Source: Nocardioides sp. (GTDB taxonomy: Bacteria > Actinomycetota > Actinomycetes > Propionibacteriales > Nocardioidaceae). Taken from it: a stretch of 52,926 bases of DNA. The notes beneath the pieces were generated by a model. It made no database searches, was not told the origin of the DNA, and worked only from the letters and a program-made list of their open reading frames with translations. Each line of letters begins with the position of its first letter. Position 1 is the stretch's first letter. The stretch is taken from positions 1 through 52,926 of the forward strand of contig NZ_JAOPXV010000166.1 in the NCBI RefSeq assembly GCF_025964975.1, written 5' to 3'. The translations under genes were made by a program, and so were the position numbers. Positions 43,375 through 52,736 of the stretch are shown here, piece after piece.

Positions 43375-44380
43375 ACGCCTCCTCCCGGCGCGCGCCTCGA
43401 TGCAAGCAGTCGTGCAGGACAGGTATGGCGATGCCAGCACATTGCGTCACGAACGTGTCCCGCGCCCGCGGGCCGGCACGGGCGAGGTGCTCGTTCGCGT
43501 GAGCGCAGCGGGTCTGGACCGCGGCACCTGGCACCTGATGACGGGCAAGCCGTACCTGATGCGGGTGGTCGGCATGGGCCTGCGCGGACCCAAGGACAGG
43601 GTGCCGGGGCGTGACCTTGCTGGCACGGTCGAGGCGGTCGGGCCAGCCGTGACCAGGTTCGCCGTGGGCGACGAGGTGTACGGCATCGGTCGGGGCTCGT
43701 TCGCCGAGTACGCCGTGGCCCGCGAGGACAAGCTCGCTCACAAGCCGGTGGGGCTCTCCTTCCAGGACGCCGCGGTCGTGCCGATCTCTGCCGGCACGGC
43801 CCTGCAGGCCCTCATCGACCACGGTCGCCTCGAACCCGGCCAGACGGTGCTCGTCATCGGGGCTTCCGGCGGGGTCGGGAGCTATGCCGTCCAGCTCGCC
43901 AACGCCCTCAGCGCGGAGGTCACGGGGGTGGCGAGCGCCTCGAAGCTCGACCTCGTGCGCTCCCTCGGCGCCCACCACGTCCTCGACTACTCGCGCGACG
44001 ACTGGGCCGACGGTAGCCGCCACTACGACCTTGTCCTGGACATCGCCGGCAATCCGAAGCTGTCCCGGCTGCGGCGGGCACTGGTGCCGACGGGAACAGC
44101 GGTGCTCGTCGGAGGGGAGAACGGGGGCAATCTCACCGGCGGGATGAATCGGTCGCTCGGAGCCTTGCTGCTGTCGCCGTTCGTGAGTCAGCGCTTCGCG
44201 TGGTTCGTCTCGCAGGAGACGGCCAGCGACCTCGAACGCCTCGCCGAGTTCATCGAGGCGGGGACCGTGACGCCGAGGGTCGAGCGAGTCTTCACCCTGG
44301 ATCACGTCCCGGAAGCCGTGCGCCACCTGGACGGCGGCAACGTCCGGGGGAAGGTGGCGGTCGCGGTCCGCGCTACCTGA
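43358..44380 (+). CDS. Quinone oxidoreductase/zinc-type alcohol dehydrogenase-like (MDR) protein
   Basis: 340 residues. An N-terminal GroES-like domain (AGTGEVLVRVSAAGLDRGTW, PGRDLAGTVEAVGPAVTRF) and an NAD(P)-binding Rossmann domain with VLVIGASGGVGSYAVQLA at about residue 166. No zinc-binding cysteines are present, as in quinone oxidoreductases. It probably reduces a quinone or reactive carbonyl with NADPH. The ATG at 43358 overlaps the SRPBCC gene; a later Met (43400) matches the family N-terminus and is an alternative start. Its 3' end overlaps the convergent MFS gene by 8 bp. Confidence 0.88.
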   Translation: MVMVSERLLPARASMQAVVQDRYGDASTLRHERVPRPRAGTGEVLVRVSAAGLDRGTWHLMTGKPYLMRVVGMGLRGPKDRVPGRDLAGTVEAVGPAVTRFAVGDEVYGIGRGSFAEYAVAREDKLAHKPVGLSFQDAAVVPISAGTALQALIDHGRLEPGQTVLVIGASGGVGSYAVQLANALSAEVTGVASASKLDLVRSLGAHHVLDYSRDDWADGSRHYDLVLDIAGNPKLSRLRRALVPTGTAVLVGGENGGNLTGGMNRSLGALLLSPFVSQRFAWFVSQETASDLERLAEFIEAGTVTPRVERVFTLDHVPEAVRHLDGGNVRGKVAVAVRAT

Positions 44381-45872
44381 CCGCTGCGGGGGTATCCAGC
44401 GGCCCCGGCGATCCCTGGCTCGCGATGGTGCATCCCAGTGCCGCGGTGACCAGGGAGACCAGTGCGGCGGCCGTGAAAGCAGCAGTGAAGCCGGAGGGCC
44501 TGAGGACGACCGTGCTCGGCCCGCTCGCCGCCATACCGATCGCGATGAAGGTGGCTGTGCCGAGCGCGGCACCAACCTGGCTTGCCGAGCCCGCCATCCC
44601 GGAGGCGAGTCCGGTGTGCGTATCCGGCACCGCAGCAGCGATGACCATCGTGGTCGGAGTGAAGCTGAGCGCCACGCCGGTGGCCAGGAGGAGCAGCCCG
44701 GGGAGAACGGCGACCAGGTATCCGGCGTGACGGGGCGCGTACGCCAGCCATATGTGTCCCGCGGCCAGGACCACGAGCCCGACAACGAGCGTCCGCTGCG
44801 GTCCCAAGAATCTGACGACCCTCGCGAGCAGTACGAGGGAGACGGCGACCCCGGCCAGAGAAGTCGGAAGCATGGCGAGGCCTGCCTCCCGGGGTGCCAG
44901 GTGGAGGGCTTGCTGCAGGTAGAGGGCGACCAGCACGAAGGAGGAGGCGCGTGCCGCGCCGCCCAGGAGCGCCAGCGTCACACCGGTGGACAGGATCCGG
45001 GACGCGAAGAGATCGAGCGGCACCAGCGGCTCGGCAACGCGACGCTCGATGAAGATGAAGGCGGCGGTGAGGACCACGAAACAGGGGAAGCCAGCCACGA
45101 CCTCTGGCGACGTCCAGTCGTCGGCCGCGGCACCGAAGCAAGCATGGACGAGGGCGATGACGGCACCAGTGACGGTCGCGGCCCCGGCCCAGTCGAAGCG
45201 GTGCCGGACAACGGTTCCGGGCTCATCGAGGACTCGGCGGGCCAGGAGGACCGAGGCGAAAGACACAGGCACTGTCACGAGGAAGACCGAGGACCAGCCG
45301 AACGCGCCAGTGAGCGTCCCTCCGACGAAGACGCCGGTAGCTCCGCCGGCACCCGACGCAGCCCCCCAGATGCTCATTGCCTTGGCGCGGGCTTGTCCCT
45401 GGAAGGTCAACAGCAGCAACGACATCGCCGCGGGGCTGAGTGCCGCAGCACCGGCACCTTGGATGATTCGCCCTGCCAGGAGCATCCACTCGTTGCCGGC
45501 GGCCGCCGCCAGTAGCGTGCCGACGGTGAACAGGAACGAGCCGGCCATGAACATGCGACGCCGTCCGAACAGGTCCGCGGCACGACCCGACAGCAGCAGC
45601 AGCCCGCCGAAGGCGAGGACGTAGGTGTTGACGACCCAGGTCAGGGCGGCTGGGCTGAGCCCGAGGTCGCTCTGGATGGACGGAAGGGCGACGTTGACGA
45701 TGGAGGTGTCGAGCATGACGACGAACTGCGCTGACACCAGCAGGGCGAAGGCGATACGGGGGCGTTGATGGCGGAGGACGCCGACGCGAGAGCGCGCATC
45801 CCCGGCAGCCCGGAACGGTGCGGGCTCTGACCGACGCAGTGGCCTGGCGGGAGGTGCTTCGGTGGTGGTCAT
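44373..45872 (-). CDS. DHA2-type MFS drug/proton antiporter
   Basis: 499 residues with about 14 membrane helices. Motif C-like and motif A features are visible: LDTSIVNVALPSIQSDLGL in helix 1, SGRAADLFGRRRMF in loop 2-3 and GAGAAALSPAAMSLLL. This is the EmrB/QacA family, which expels lipophilic drugs using protons. I chose the ATG at 45872; twelve further codons upstream lack a ribosome site. It lies 156 bp downstream of a second DHA2 transporter on the same strand. Confidence 0.88.
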   Translation of the reverse strand: MTTTEAPPARPLRRSEPAPFRAAGDARSRVGVLRHQRPRIAFALLVSAQFVVMLDTSIVNVALPSIQSDLGLSPAALTWVVNTYVLAFGGLLLLSGRAADLFGRRRMFMAGSFLFTVGTLLAAAAGNEWMLLAGRIIQGAGAAALSPAAMSLLLLTFQGQARAKAMSIWGAASGAGGATGVFVGGTLTGAFGWSSVFLVTVPVSFASVLLARRVLDEPGTVVRHRFDWAGAATVTGAVIALVHACFGAAADDWTSPEVVAGFPCFVVLTAAFIFIERRVAEPLVPLDLFASRILSTGVTLALLGGAARASSFVLVALYLQQALHLAPREAGLAMLPTSLAGVAVSLVLLARVVRFLGPQRTLVVGLVVLAAGHIWLAYAPRHAGYLVAVLPGLLLLATGVALSFTPTTMVIAAAVPDTHTGLASGMAGSASQVGAALGTATFIAIGMAASGPSTVVLRPSGFTAAFTAAALVSLVTAALGCTIASQGSPGPLDTPAAVR

Positions 45873-45970
45873 TGTGAGCCTGCTTCCGGTGGTGGGGTTG
45901 TCTGCCACGGTGCCGTTCGAAGGGCTTTGCTCGCGCCGGCCGGATGGCCGGGTTCTTGGGGTGCACGAGC

Positions 45971-45993
45971 AGCGCCCCTCCGGGAGGGGCGCT
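45971..45993 (-). terminator. Hairpin between the two MFS genes
   Basis: AGCGCCCCTC (45971-45980) and GAGGGGCGCT (45984-45993) form a perfect 10-bp stem with a 3-base loop, 36 bases past the stop of the upstream MFS gene. No T-run is present. It probably ends or attenuates that transcript. Confidence 0.6.
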
Positions 45994-46028
45994 GTTCGGC
46001 CGTCTCGGTCGAGCGGTCAGCGGTGAGG

Positions 46029-47483
46029 TCAGTGCATGTGCAGGGAGCCGCCGCCGCCCCTGGTCGCCGGCATGCGGAGAGCGGCGAAGACCGCGAACGC
46101 CACGGACAGGACAGCGGCGCCCACGAAGCCGCGGCTGAACGCGTCCGCAGCTCCGGTCGCGGTCGTGAGCGGACCGGCCGAGGTGGCGATGGCCGAGAGG
46201 ACGGCGATGCCGAGGGCGGCGCCGACCTCGTGGCCGGTCATCATGAAGCCCGATGCCATGCCGGCGTGCTCGTCGGGAATCCCGCCCATGGCGGAGGTCG
46301 AGACCGCCACGAAGACGATGCCGGCGCCGAGCCCGACGATGAGGAGGCCGGGAAGCAGGTTGAGGAGGAAGGTGGCGTCGCTGGGTGCCTGTGACAGCAG
46401 CAGCGATCCAGCGCTCGCGATGCCAAGACCGGTGGCTGCCACGACTCGCGCCGAAGCGTGAGCACTGACGTGGGCGGCGAGGTGGGTGCCGACGACCAGC
46501 GCCGCCGCCAGCGGAAGGAAGCCGAGCCCGGCTCTCAGTGCGGAAAAGCCCAGGACGGTCTGGAAGAAGATCGACCCCAGGAACACTGCGCCGACGAGCA
46601 CGCCGGTCACTCCAAGCATGACAACGGTCCCGGACACCAGTGGTCTGATCGACCAGGTGTGAGGGCGGACCAGCGGCTGGGCTGAGCGTCGCTCCACGAG
46701 GACGAAAGCGGTCAGCAGTGCGGCGGCGACCGCCAGCCCAAGCAGCGTCCTGGGCGAGGTCCAGCCGTGGGACTCGGTGCCCGAGATCGCGAACATCAGC
46801 GCGCCGAGGCCGCTGACGGCGCTGACGGCTCCCAGGACGTCGAACTGTGCAAACGTGCTGGGTGTGGTGGCCTCTCGCGGGAGGACGTGCGCCGCGACGA
46901 TAAGGGCGGCGACTCCGATCGGGACGTTGACCCAGAAGATGGCCTGCCATCCGGCCCACGTGGTCAAGGCCCCTCCAGCAATCACCCCGGCGGCGATTCC
47001 GAGGCCCCCGATGGCACCCCACAACGCCAGGCCCTTGGCGCGCTGGGCCCCTTGGTAGGTCGTCATGATGAGCGAGAGTGCGGCGGGTGTCATGAGGGCC
47101 GCGCCGACGCCCTGGGCGCCACGACCCGCGATCAGCTCGTTCGCGTTCGACGCGAAGCCACTGAGGAGCGAGGCGCCGGTGAAGATCAGCATGCCGGTCA
47201 TGAAGACCCGGCGCCGCGAGAGGAGGTCCGAGATCCGCCCTCCCAGCAACAGGCCGCCGCCTGACATCAAGAGGTAGGCGGTCACCATCCACTGGAGGTC
47301 CGAGCTCTGCAGGTGCAGGGACTGGCCGATCGTGGGCAGTGCTGTGTTCACGACCGAGATGTCGAGCACGACGAGGACCTGGGCGATCAGCGCGAGCGAG
47401 AGCACAGTCCAGGGCTGGCGCGGCTCGGGCTCAGTCGTCTCATGCAGGGAGGTGTTGCGGCGGGGTGCTGAATGGGCGGACAT
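46029..47483 (-). CDS. DHA2-type MFS drug/proton antiporter (second copy)
   Basis: 484 residues with about 14 helices: LDISVVNTALPTIGQSLHL, GGRISDLLSRRRVFMTGML, GAQGVGAALMTPAALSLIM and GMASGFMMTGHEVGAALGIA. It is a paralogue of the next MFS gene in family and layout but clearly diverged in sequence, so it is not a recent tandem duplicate. It ends with a Gly/His tail (RGGGGSLHMH). AAGGAGTCACC before the ATG fixes the start. Exporter substrate unknown; lipophilic drugs or cations are typical. Confidence 0.9.
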   Translation of the reverse strand: MSAHSAPRRNTSLHETTEPEPRQPWTVLSLALIAQVLVVLDISVVNTALPTIGQSLHLQSSDLQWMVTAYLLMSGGGLLLGGRISDLLSRRRVFMTGMLIFTGASLLSGFASNANELIAGRGAQGVGAALMTPAALSLIMTTYQGAQRAKGLALWGAIGGLGIAAGVIAGGALTTWAGWQAIFWVNVPIGVAALIVAAHVLPREATTPSTFAQFDVLGAVSAVSGLGALMFAISGTESHGWTSPRTLLGLAVAAALLTAFVLVERRSAQPLVRPHTWSIRPLVSGTVVMLGVTGVLVGAVFLGSIFFQTVLGFSALRAGLGFLPLAAALVVGTHLAAHVSAHASARVVAATGLGIASAGSLLLSQAPSDATFLLNLLPGLLIVGLGAGIVFVAVSTSAMGGIPDEHAGMASGFMMTGHEVGAALGIAVLSAIATSAGPLTTATGAADAFSRGFVGAAVLSVAFAVFAALRMPATRGGGGSLHMH

Positions 47484-47581
47484 GGTGACTCCTTCGTGAC
47501 CGGGCTTCGGGCCCGCAGCCGGCCCCGGAGGTCTGCCCGGGCACTCCCTACATTCGTGCGGCGCGGCGGCGATCGCCCCAG

Positions 47582-48232
47582 TCAGATGGCCGGGGTTGTC
47601 GACACTTCGTCGTGCTGGAGGCCGCGACGGACCTCGTGGGCGCGCTCCGCTCCGGCGAGACGTGACACCAGGTGCAGTGCCAAGTCGATGCCGGAGCTGG
47701 TTCCCGCACTCGTCACGAGGTCACCGTCGTCGACAAGTCGAGCGTCCACCTCGGTGATGACGGTGGGGTCGATCTCGGAGAGCGAGTTCAGCAGGGCCCA
47801 GTGCGTGGTGGCGCGCCTGCCGGTGAGCAGGCCGGCGGCCGCGTACACAAGGCTGCCGCTCGACACCGACGTCATCAGCGAGCCTGCTGCGCGCTGCTGT
47901 CGGATCCACTCCAGGTGGTCCTCGTCGCTCCCCAGCTTCGTCGTGCCCGTGCCGCCAGGATGGATCAGGACGTCCCAGTTGGGTGCATCCTGCCGTGAGT
48001 GTCGCGGTTCGAGCCGCAGTCCTCGGGCGCCCACAACGGGGGCCCCTTCGGTCGAGAAGCACGCGATGCTCCAGTCGTCCTCGGGGTGCTCCTGCGTCCA
48101 GGACGCCAGCACCTCCCAGGGACCGACCACCTCGAGCTCACCGACTCCGTCGAAGAGGAACAACCCGATGTGACGCTGCTGAGGGTTCTCGCGCGCGGAC
48201 GGGTCGGCAGAAGAGGGTGTCGAGCGCTGCAT
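47582..48232 (-). CDS. DJ-1/PfpI-like protein lacking the nucleophile-elbow Cys
   Basis: 216 residues, GATase1-like fold as in DJ-1, isonitrile hydratase and GlxA-type proteins: HIGLFLFDGVGELEVVGPWE, DVLIHPGGTGTTKLGSD, AAAGLLTGRRATTHW and AGTSSGIDLALHLV. The nucleophile elbow reads TSVSSGS at 121-127; active relatives usually have VCTGS, so Cys is replaced by Ser124. No AraC-type HTH follows, so it is not a GlxA regulator. AGGAGCACC precedes the ATG at 48232. It lies upstream of the MFS pair on the same strand, 98 bp before the first, and is divergent from the LAL regulator. Confidence 0.82.
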   Translation of the reverse strand: MQRSTPSSADPSARENPQQRHIGLFLFDGVGELEVVGPWEVLASWTQEHPEDDWSIACFSTEGAPVVGARGLRLEPRHSRQDAPNWDVLIHPGGTGTTKLGSDEDHLEWIRQQRAAGSLMTSVSSGSLVYAAAGLLTGRRATTHWALLNSLSEIDPTVITEVDARLVDDGDLVTSAGTSSGIDLALHLVSRLAGAERAHEVRRGLQHDEVSTTPAI

Positions 48233-48288
48233 GGTGCTCCTGGTGTGGGGGTGATCGGCCAGCCTCGTCGCCTCGGGCCGCGCTCGCC

Positions 48289-48337
48289 CCGGCCAATGGG
48301 CCGGTTTCAGCCGCCGGCGCATCATCGCGAGTACGGT
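48289..48337 (+). promoter_or_regulatory. Inverted repeat and -10-like box before the LAL regulator
   Basis: CCGGCC-AATG-GGCCGG (48289-48304) is a perfect inverted repeat in the 111-bp divergent region. TACGGT at 48332-48337 lies six bases before the GTG at 48344 with no ribosome site between, fitting a leaderless transcript. The repeat may be an operator. Confidence 0.4.
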
Positions 48338-48343
48338 CGCTGG

Positions 48344-51064
48344 GTGATTGTCGGCCGCGAGCCCGAACTGGCCCGGCTCAGAGCACTCGTCGCACAGGCC
48401 CGACACGGGTCGTCGGCAAGCGTCGTGGTCCGCGGCGAGCCAGGTGTGGGGAAGTCAGCCCTGCTCGACGTCCTGATGGCGGAGACCCACGGGGCCACGG
48501 TGTTGGCGACCCAGGGCCTGGAAGTCGAGGCGCCCATGGCGTTCGCGGCGCTTCATCGGGTGCTACGACCGCTGTTGCGTTGGGGCGACAACCTTCCTGC
48601 CCCTCAGGCGCGCGCACTCCGTGTCGCGTTCGGCGAGGAGGACGGGCTGGGGGTGGAGCCGTTCATGGTGGGCGTTGCGACGCTGTCGATACTGACCGCC
48701 GCGGCCGAGGAGAGCCTGGTCCTGTGCGTCGTCGACGACGCCCACTGGCTCGACCCCGCGTCGGCGGACGCGCTGCTGTTCTGTGCCCGTCGTCTTGGCG
48801 CTGACCGCGCCGTGATGGTGTTCGCGACCAGGGACGACACCGATGGACGCTTCAACCCGCAGGGCATCCCCGAGCTGGTCCTGACCGGGCTGGACCCGGA
48901 CGCGGCGCGAACGCTGCTCGGACAGCGCTCGGACGTCGCCCCCACGGCGGATGTCGCCGAACGACTCATCATCGAGACGCGAGGCAACCCCCTGGGCCTT
49001 CTGGAACTGCCGAGTGAGTTGTCGGCGGACCAGTTGCGCGGGTCGTCGGCGCTCCCGACCGAGCTCCACCTCACCGCCCGGGTCGAGCGGGTCTTCCTCG
49101 AGCGGAGCCTTCGACTTCCCGCCTCCGTGCAGTCCGTGCTGCTGCTCGCGTCCGCCGACGATACCGGCGACGTCACCGTCCTGAGGGGAGCGTCGGGAAC
49201 CCTCGGCGTCGACGATGAGGCGTTCGAGGCGGCGCTCGGCTCCGAGCTGCTCAGTGTCGATGGCGGGAGCGTGACCGTGCGACACCCGCTCGTGCGCTCG
49301 GCCATCTACCAGGCCGCCTCGAACGGGCGGAGGAGGCGCTCGCACCGTGCCTTGGCGGAGACCCTCGCCGGGATCGGCGATCCCGACCGGGAGGCGTGGC
49401 ACCGTGCGCTGGCCGCTGCCGGCCCTGACCCGGAGGTGGTTGCCGCCCTCGAGCTGGCCGGCGCTCGCGCGCTGCGACGAGGTGCCTACGTCTCGGCGTT
49501 GGCAGCCTACGAGCGGGCGGCAGCGCTGTCGGCCGACGCCACCCAGCGTGCCACTCTGACCTTCGCGGCAGCTCGCGCCGCCTGGGCATGTGGACACGCC
49601 GCTCGTTCCCAGCTCCTGCTCGCGGCGGCCGCGGCAGCCGCCACCGAGCCGATCCTGGTGTGCGACATCGCACGCCTTCACGGACACATCGAGGTCAACA
49701 TCGGATCGGCCGCCGATGCGCACCGCATGTTCGTCAGGGCAGCGCACGACGTACACCACCTGGACCCGGCACGGGCCCTCGAGCTCGCGGCCGCCGCCGC
49801 GATCATGCGGACCTTCGGTGCCGACAGCGGCGCCAGGTTGGCTGCCCAGGAGGTCGTCGCCTCTCCCACCGCAGGGGACCAGCCGCGAACGCTGTGCCTC
49901 AAGCGGCTGCTCACCGCCATGACGGAGACCGCAGAAGGGAACTGGTCGGCGGCCGTGGAGGCGCTCGACCTCGCCCTGGCAGTGGGTGCGGACGTCGACG
50001 ACCGAGAGGTCTTCTGGAACCTGGGCAACGCCGCAGTCCAGCTCGGGGACGACGAGGGGCAACAGCGCTTCTACGCCTACGCCCTGTCGCGTGCCCGAGA
50101 GGCCGGGGCCGCCACCGCCGTTGTCTACGTGCTGCACAGGTCGTGCTTCGGCGAGTTCCTCGCCGGAAGTCACGTGGCCGTGCGTAGCAACGCCGAGGAG
50201 GCCATCGCCCTGGCGACGAGCATCGGCCAGACCAGCATGACCGCGCTCCCGATCGCGTGGCTCGCGCTGCTCGCCGCTACCCAGGGCCGGGACGAATACG
50301 ACATTCTGCTGGCGCGCCTCGAGGACGTGGAGGCCCGACATCCGTTGGGCATCATGAGCGATCCGGTGCACGACCTCGGCCGCTGGGCGCGGGCGATCCA
50401 CGCCGCCGGCGCCGGCGACGGCTTCGGAGCGCTGCACCACTTCAGCCTGATCCGGCTCCCGGTGCTCGCACGCATGGCAACCACGGAACACATCGACGCC
50501 GCAGTCCGCGCCGGGCGGCCTGAGCTCGCTCAGGCGTGCATCGACGGACTCGAGCCATTCGCCGACGCCACACGCCGCCCGTGGGCACTCGCGACGCTCG
50601 CCTACGGCCGCGCCATGGTGGCCGAACAGGGCGACGCGGAGGCGCTGTTCCAGGACGCGTTGTCGCAGCATGCACGCGCGCGCCGACCGCTCGACGAGGC
50701 TCGCACTCACCTTGGGTACGGCGAGTGGTTGCGACGCAGCCAGAGGCGACTCGACGCGCGCCAACACCTGCGGCAGGCCTTGGAGACGTTCCAGGACTTG
50801 CACGCCGAGCCCCTTGCCACGCGCGCGAACCAGGAGCTGCGCGCCTCCGGCGAAACAGCGCGCCGTCGGGATCCGTCCACCACGGTCAAGCTCACCCCAA
50901 CAGAGCTCAAGATCGCCCAGCTGGTCACGTCCGGTTTGTCGAACAAGGACGTTGCCACGCAGTGCTGGATCTCCCCACGCACGGTCGCCTTCCACCTGCG
51001 CAACGTTTTCAGCAAGGCCGGCGTCACCTCACGCGGCGAACTCGCTCAGGTCGACCTCGCCTGA
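48344..51064 (+). CDS. LAL-type LuxR-family transcriptional regulator
   Basis: 906 residues. Walker A GEPGVGKS at 31-38, Walker B LVLCVVDDAHWLDPASAD at about 125, an ATPase winged region, then a long TPR-like helical region (about 360-820) and a C-terminal LuxR helix-turn-helix (LTPTELKIAQLVTSGLSN, ISPRTVAFHLRNVF). LAL regulators sense a ligand through the ATPase/TPR part and activate pathway genes. The GTG start lies two residues before the conserved VGREPEL. Divergent from the DJ-1-like gene; targets may include the MFS genes or the hydrolase downstream. Confidence 0.9.
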   Translation: MIVGREPELARLRALVAQARHGSSASVVVRGEPGVGKSALLDVLMAETHGATVLATQGLEVEAPMAFAALHRVLRPLLRWGDNLPAPQARALRVAFGEEDGLGVEPFMVGVATLSILTAAAEESLVLCVVDDAHWLDPASADALLFCARRLGADRAVMVFATRDDTDGRFNPQGIPELVLTGLDPDAARTLLGQRSDVAPTADVAERLIIETRGNPLGLLELPSELSADQLRGSSALPTELHLTARVERVFLERSLRLPASVQSVLLLASADDTGDVTVLRGASGTLGVDDEAFEAALGSELLSVDGGSVTVRHPLVRSAIYQAASNGRRRRSHRALAETLAGIGDPDREAWHRALAAAGPDPEVVAALELAGARALRRGAYVSALAAYERAAALSADATQRATLTFAAARAAWACGHAARSQLLLAAAAAAATEPILVCDIARLHGHIEVNIGSAADAHRMFVRAAHDVHHLDPARALELAAAAAIMRTFGADSGARLAAQEVVASPTAGDQPRTLCLKRLLTAMTETAEGNWSAAVEALDLALAVGADVDDREVFWNLGNAAVQLGDDEGQQRFYAYALSRAREAGAATAVVYVLHRSCFGEFLAGSHVAVRSNAEEAIALATSIGQTSMTALPIAWLALLAATQGRDEYDILLARLEDVEARHPLGIMSDPVHDLGRWARAIHAAGAGDGFGALHHFSLIRLPVLARMATTEHIDAAVRAGRPELAQACIDGLEPFADATRRPWALATLAYGRAMVAEQGDAEALFQDALSQHARARRPLDEARTHLGYGEWLRRSQRRLDARQHLRQALETFQDLHAEPLATRANQELRASGETARRRDPSTTVKLTPTELKIAQLVTSGLSNKDVATQCWISPRTVAFHLRNVFSKAGVTSRGELAQVDLA

Positions 51065-51166
51065 TCCGTAGCGGCATCCCGGCCATCTGACCGTGGCGAG
51101 CAATCGCCACGGCGGCCACGCTCGTGAGCAGGGCACCACTCCATACTGCGAGAGAGCGAGACCGCC

Positions 51167-52537
51167 ATGACCGTCCATGTCGAACCAACCCGAGCCCTGG
51201 GCCCGCACCCACTGAGAACCCACCCGCGAACCAGCATCGGTCGCGTCGTCGTCGGCTCGATCGCTGCCGGGATCGTCACCGCACTCGTCCTCACTCTCGC
51301 GGTCTTCCCGGGTGCGACCGAGAGCGTCGTCACCGGTTCCATCCTTGTGGCGTTCGGCACCGGTTGGGGCCTGATCGCCGGCCTGTCGGCTCGGATGACG
51401 GCGCAACCGCAGCGATGGGCCGCCGGTCCGGCCGTCGCGATGACCGTGATCGGTGTCGCCCTGCTCGTGCTCTCACCGCAGGATGCCATTCTCACCTGGG
51501 TCAGCTGGGCGTGGCCACCGGCTCTCCTCTCCCTGACCGGCTGGATGTTCGTGCAGATGCGCCGCACCCTTCGCGGCCGGGGCCGTTGGATGCTCACCGC
51601 GGTCCTGCTCGTCCTGGTCGCCACCAGCTTCGGTGCCGTCACCCAGGACGTCGCCACCCGCAATGTCCGGGCCGACTACCCCCCTCCGGGCATTGTCTAC
51701 TCGGTGGGCCGCCACGCCCTCCACCTCGACTGCCATGGGACCGGCAGTCCCACGGTCGTGCTGTTCAACGGCCTGGGCGAGATCTCAGCCACGTGGGCGA
51801 GGGTCATCGACGACATGACCGGGACGACACGCGTCTGTGCCTACGACCGGGCTGGCCAAGGCTGGAGCGACGACGCCGCCCCTCAAGGCGGGTTGGCTGC
51901 CTCCGCTGACCTGCATCGGCTGTTGGCCGCCGCGGACGAGGACGGTCCCTTCGTCCTGGTCGGCCACTCGACGGGAGGCGCGTACGCCATGGTCTACGCC
52001 TCGCAGTACCCCGAGCTGACCGCTGGCATGGTGCTGCTGGACAGTGCCAGCCCGCGCCAGTTCGACGAGCTGCCTGCCTACCCGGCGCAATACGCCGCCA
52101 TGCGAAGAGGCCTCGCGATCCTGCCGACCCTTGCCCGCGTGGGTCTCGGTCCCGTGCTCGCCTCTGCCTCACATCTTCCGGCCCAGGCGGCAGAGCGGGT
52201 CGATGCGATGACCTCTACCGTCCGGGCGTTCCGCAACGGCCGCGACGAGATCACGATGGCTCCCGACGTCTTCCAGCAGGCCCAGGCCCTGACAACGCTA
52301 GGAAGCCGTCCGCTCTTCGTGCTGTCGACGTCGGAGAGCCTGGATGGGACGAAGGGATGGCGTGTGGCTCAAAACCGGCTCGCAACGTTGTCCACCAACC
52401 AGGCCCTCCGGGACGTCCAGGCCACGCATGCCGGCGTAGTCGATGACGAACACGGTGCCGCCGAGTCCGTCCGAGCCATCACCGCAGTGGTCGATGCCGT
52501 TCGCAGCGGAGCGCAGGTGACCACCGCTGCTCGGTAG
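51167..52537 (+). CDS. Membrane-anchored alpha/beta hydrolase
   Basis: 456 residues. Four hydrophobic helices occupy residues 27-155 (VVVGSIAAGIVTALVLTLAV; VAMTVIGVALLVLS; LLSLTGWMFVQMR; WMLTAVLLVLVATSF). Then comes an alpha/beta-hydrolase domain with oxyanion region LFNGLGEISATWARV, nucleophile elbow VGHSTGGAYA (Ser268) and catalytic-type His421 in ATHAGVVDDEHG. The acid residue is not certain. The hydrolase half lies on the far side of the last helix. Substrate unknown; lipid, ester or lactone are possible. A CATACT box at 51142-51147 may be its -10. It is 102 bp downstream of the LAL regulator on the same strand. Confidence 0.82.
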   Translation: MTVHVEPTRALGPHPLRTHPRTSIGRVVVGSIAAGIVTALVLTLAVFPGATESVVTGSILVAFGTGWGLIAGLSARMTAQPQRWAAGPAVAMTVIGVALLVLSPQDAILTWVSWAWPPALLSLTGWMFVQMRRTLRGRGRWMLTAVLLVLVATSFGAVTQDVATRNVRADYPPPGIVYSVGRHALHLDCHGTGSPTVVLFNGLGEISATWARVIDDMTGTTRVCAYDRAGQGWSDDAAPQGGLAASADLHRLLAAADEDGPFVLVGHSTGGAYAMVYASQYPELTAGMVLLDSASPRQFDELPAYPAQYAAMRRGLAILPTLARVGLGPVLASASHLPAQAAERVDAMTSTVRAFRNGRDEITMAPDVFQQAQALTTLGSRPLFVLSTSESLDGTKGWRVAQNRLATLSTNQALRDVQATHAGVVDDEHGAAESVRAITAVVDAVRSGAQVTTAAR

Positions 52538-52616
52538 CTCCTCGGCAGGGACCGGTGGCGCAGCCCAGCCCCCGCCCTACCAGCCTCAACTGAAGTAGAC
52601 CCCGAGTGGACGACAA

Positions 52617-52649
52617 AAGCCGCAGGTCAGCGGGGGTGACCTGCGGCTT
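52617..52649 (+). terminator. Hairpin terminator after the alpha/beta hydrolase gene
   Basis: A perfect 13-bp inverted repeat (52617-52629 with 52637-52649) around a GCGGGGG loop, followed by CTTCG. It is placed 80 bases past the stop at 52537 and should end the LAL/hydrolase transcript. Confidence 0.75.
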
Positions 52650-52736
52650 CTTCGTTCGGTGCACATGGGCCGTTCGTTGGCGCTCGCGGCTTGCCCCACT
52701 CGCCCCGCACAAGTCGGATCGAACCCGCGAACGACA

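Noticed and set aside
47582-48232. GlxA-type AraC regulator
   Set aside because: The protein ends after the DJ-1-like domain; there is no C-terminal AraC helix-turn-helix.
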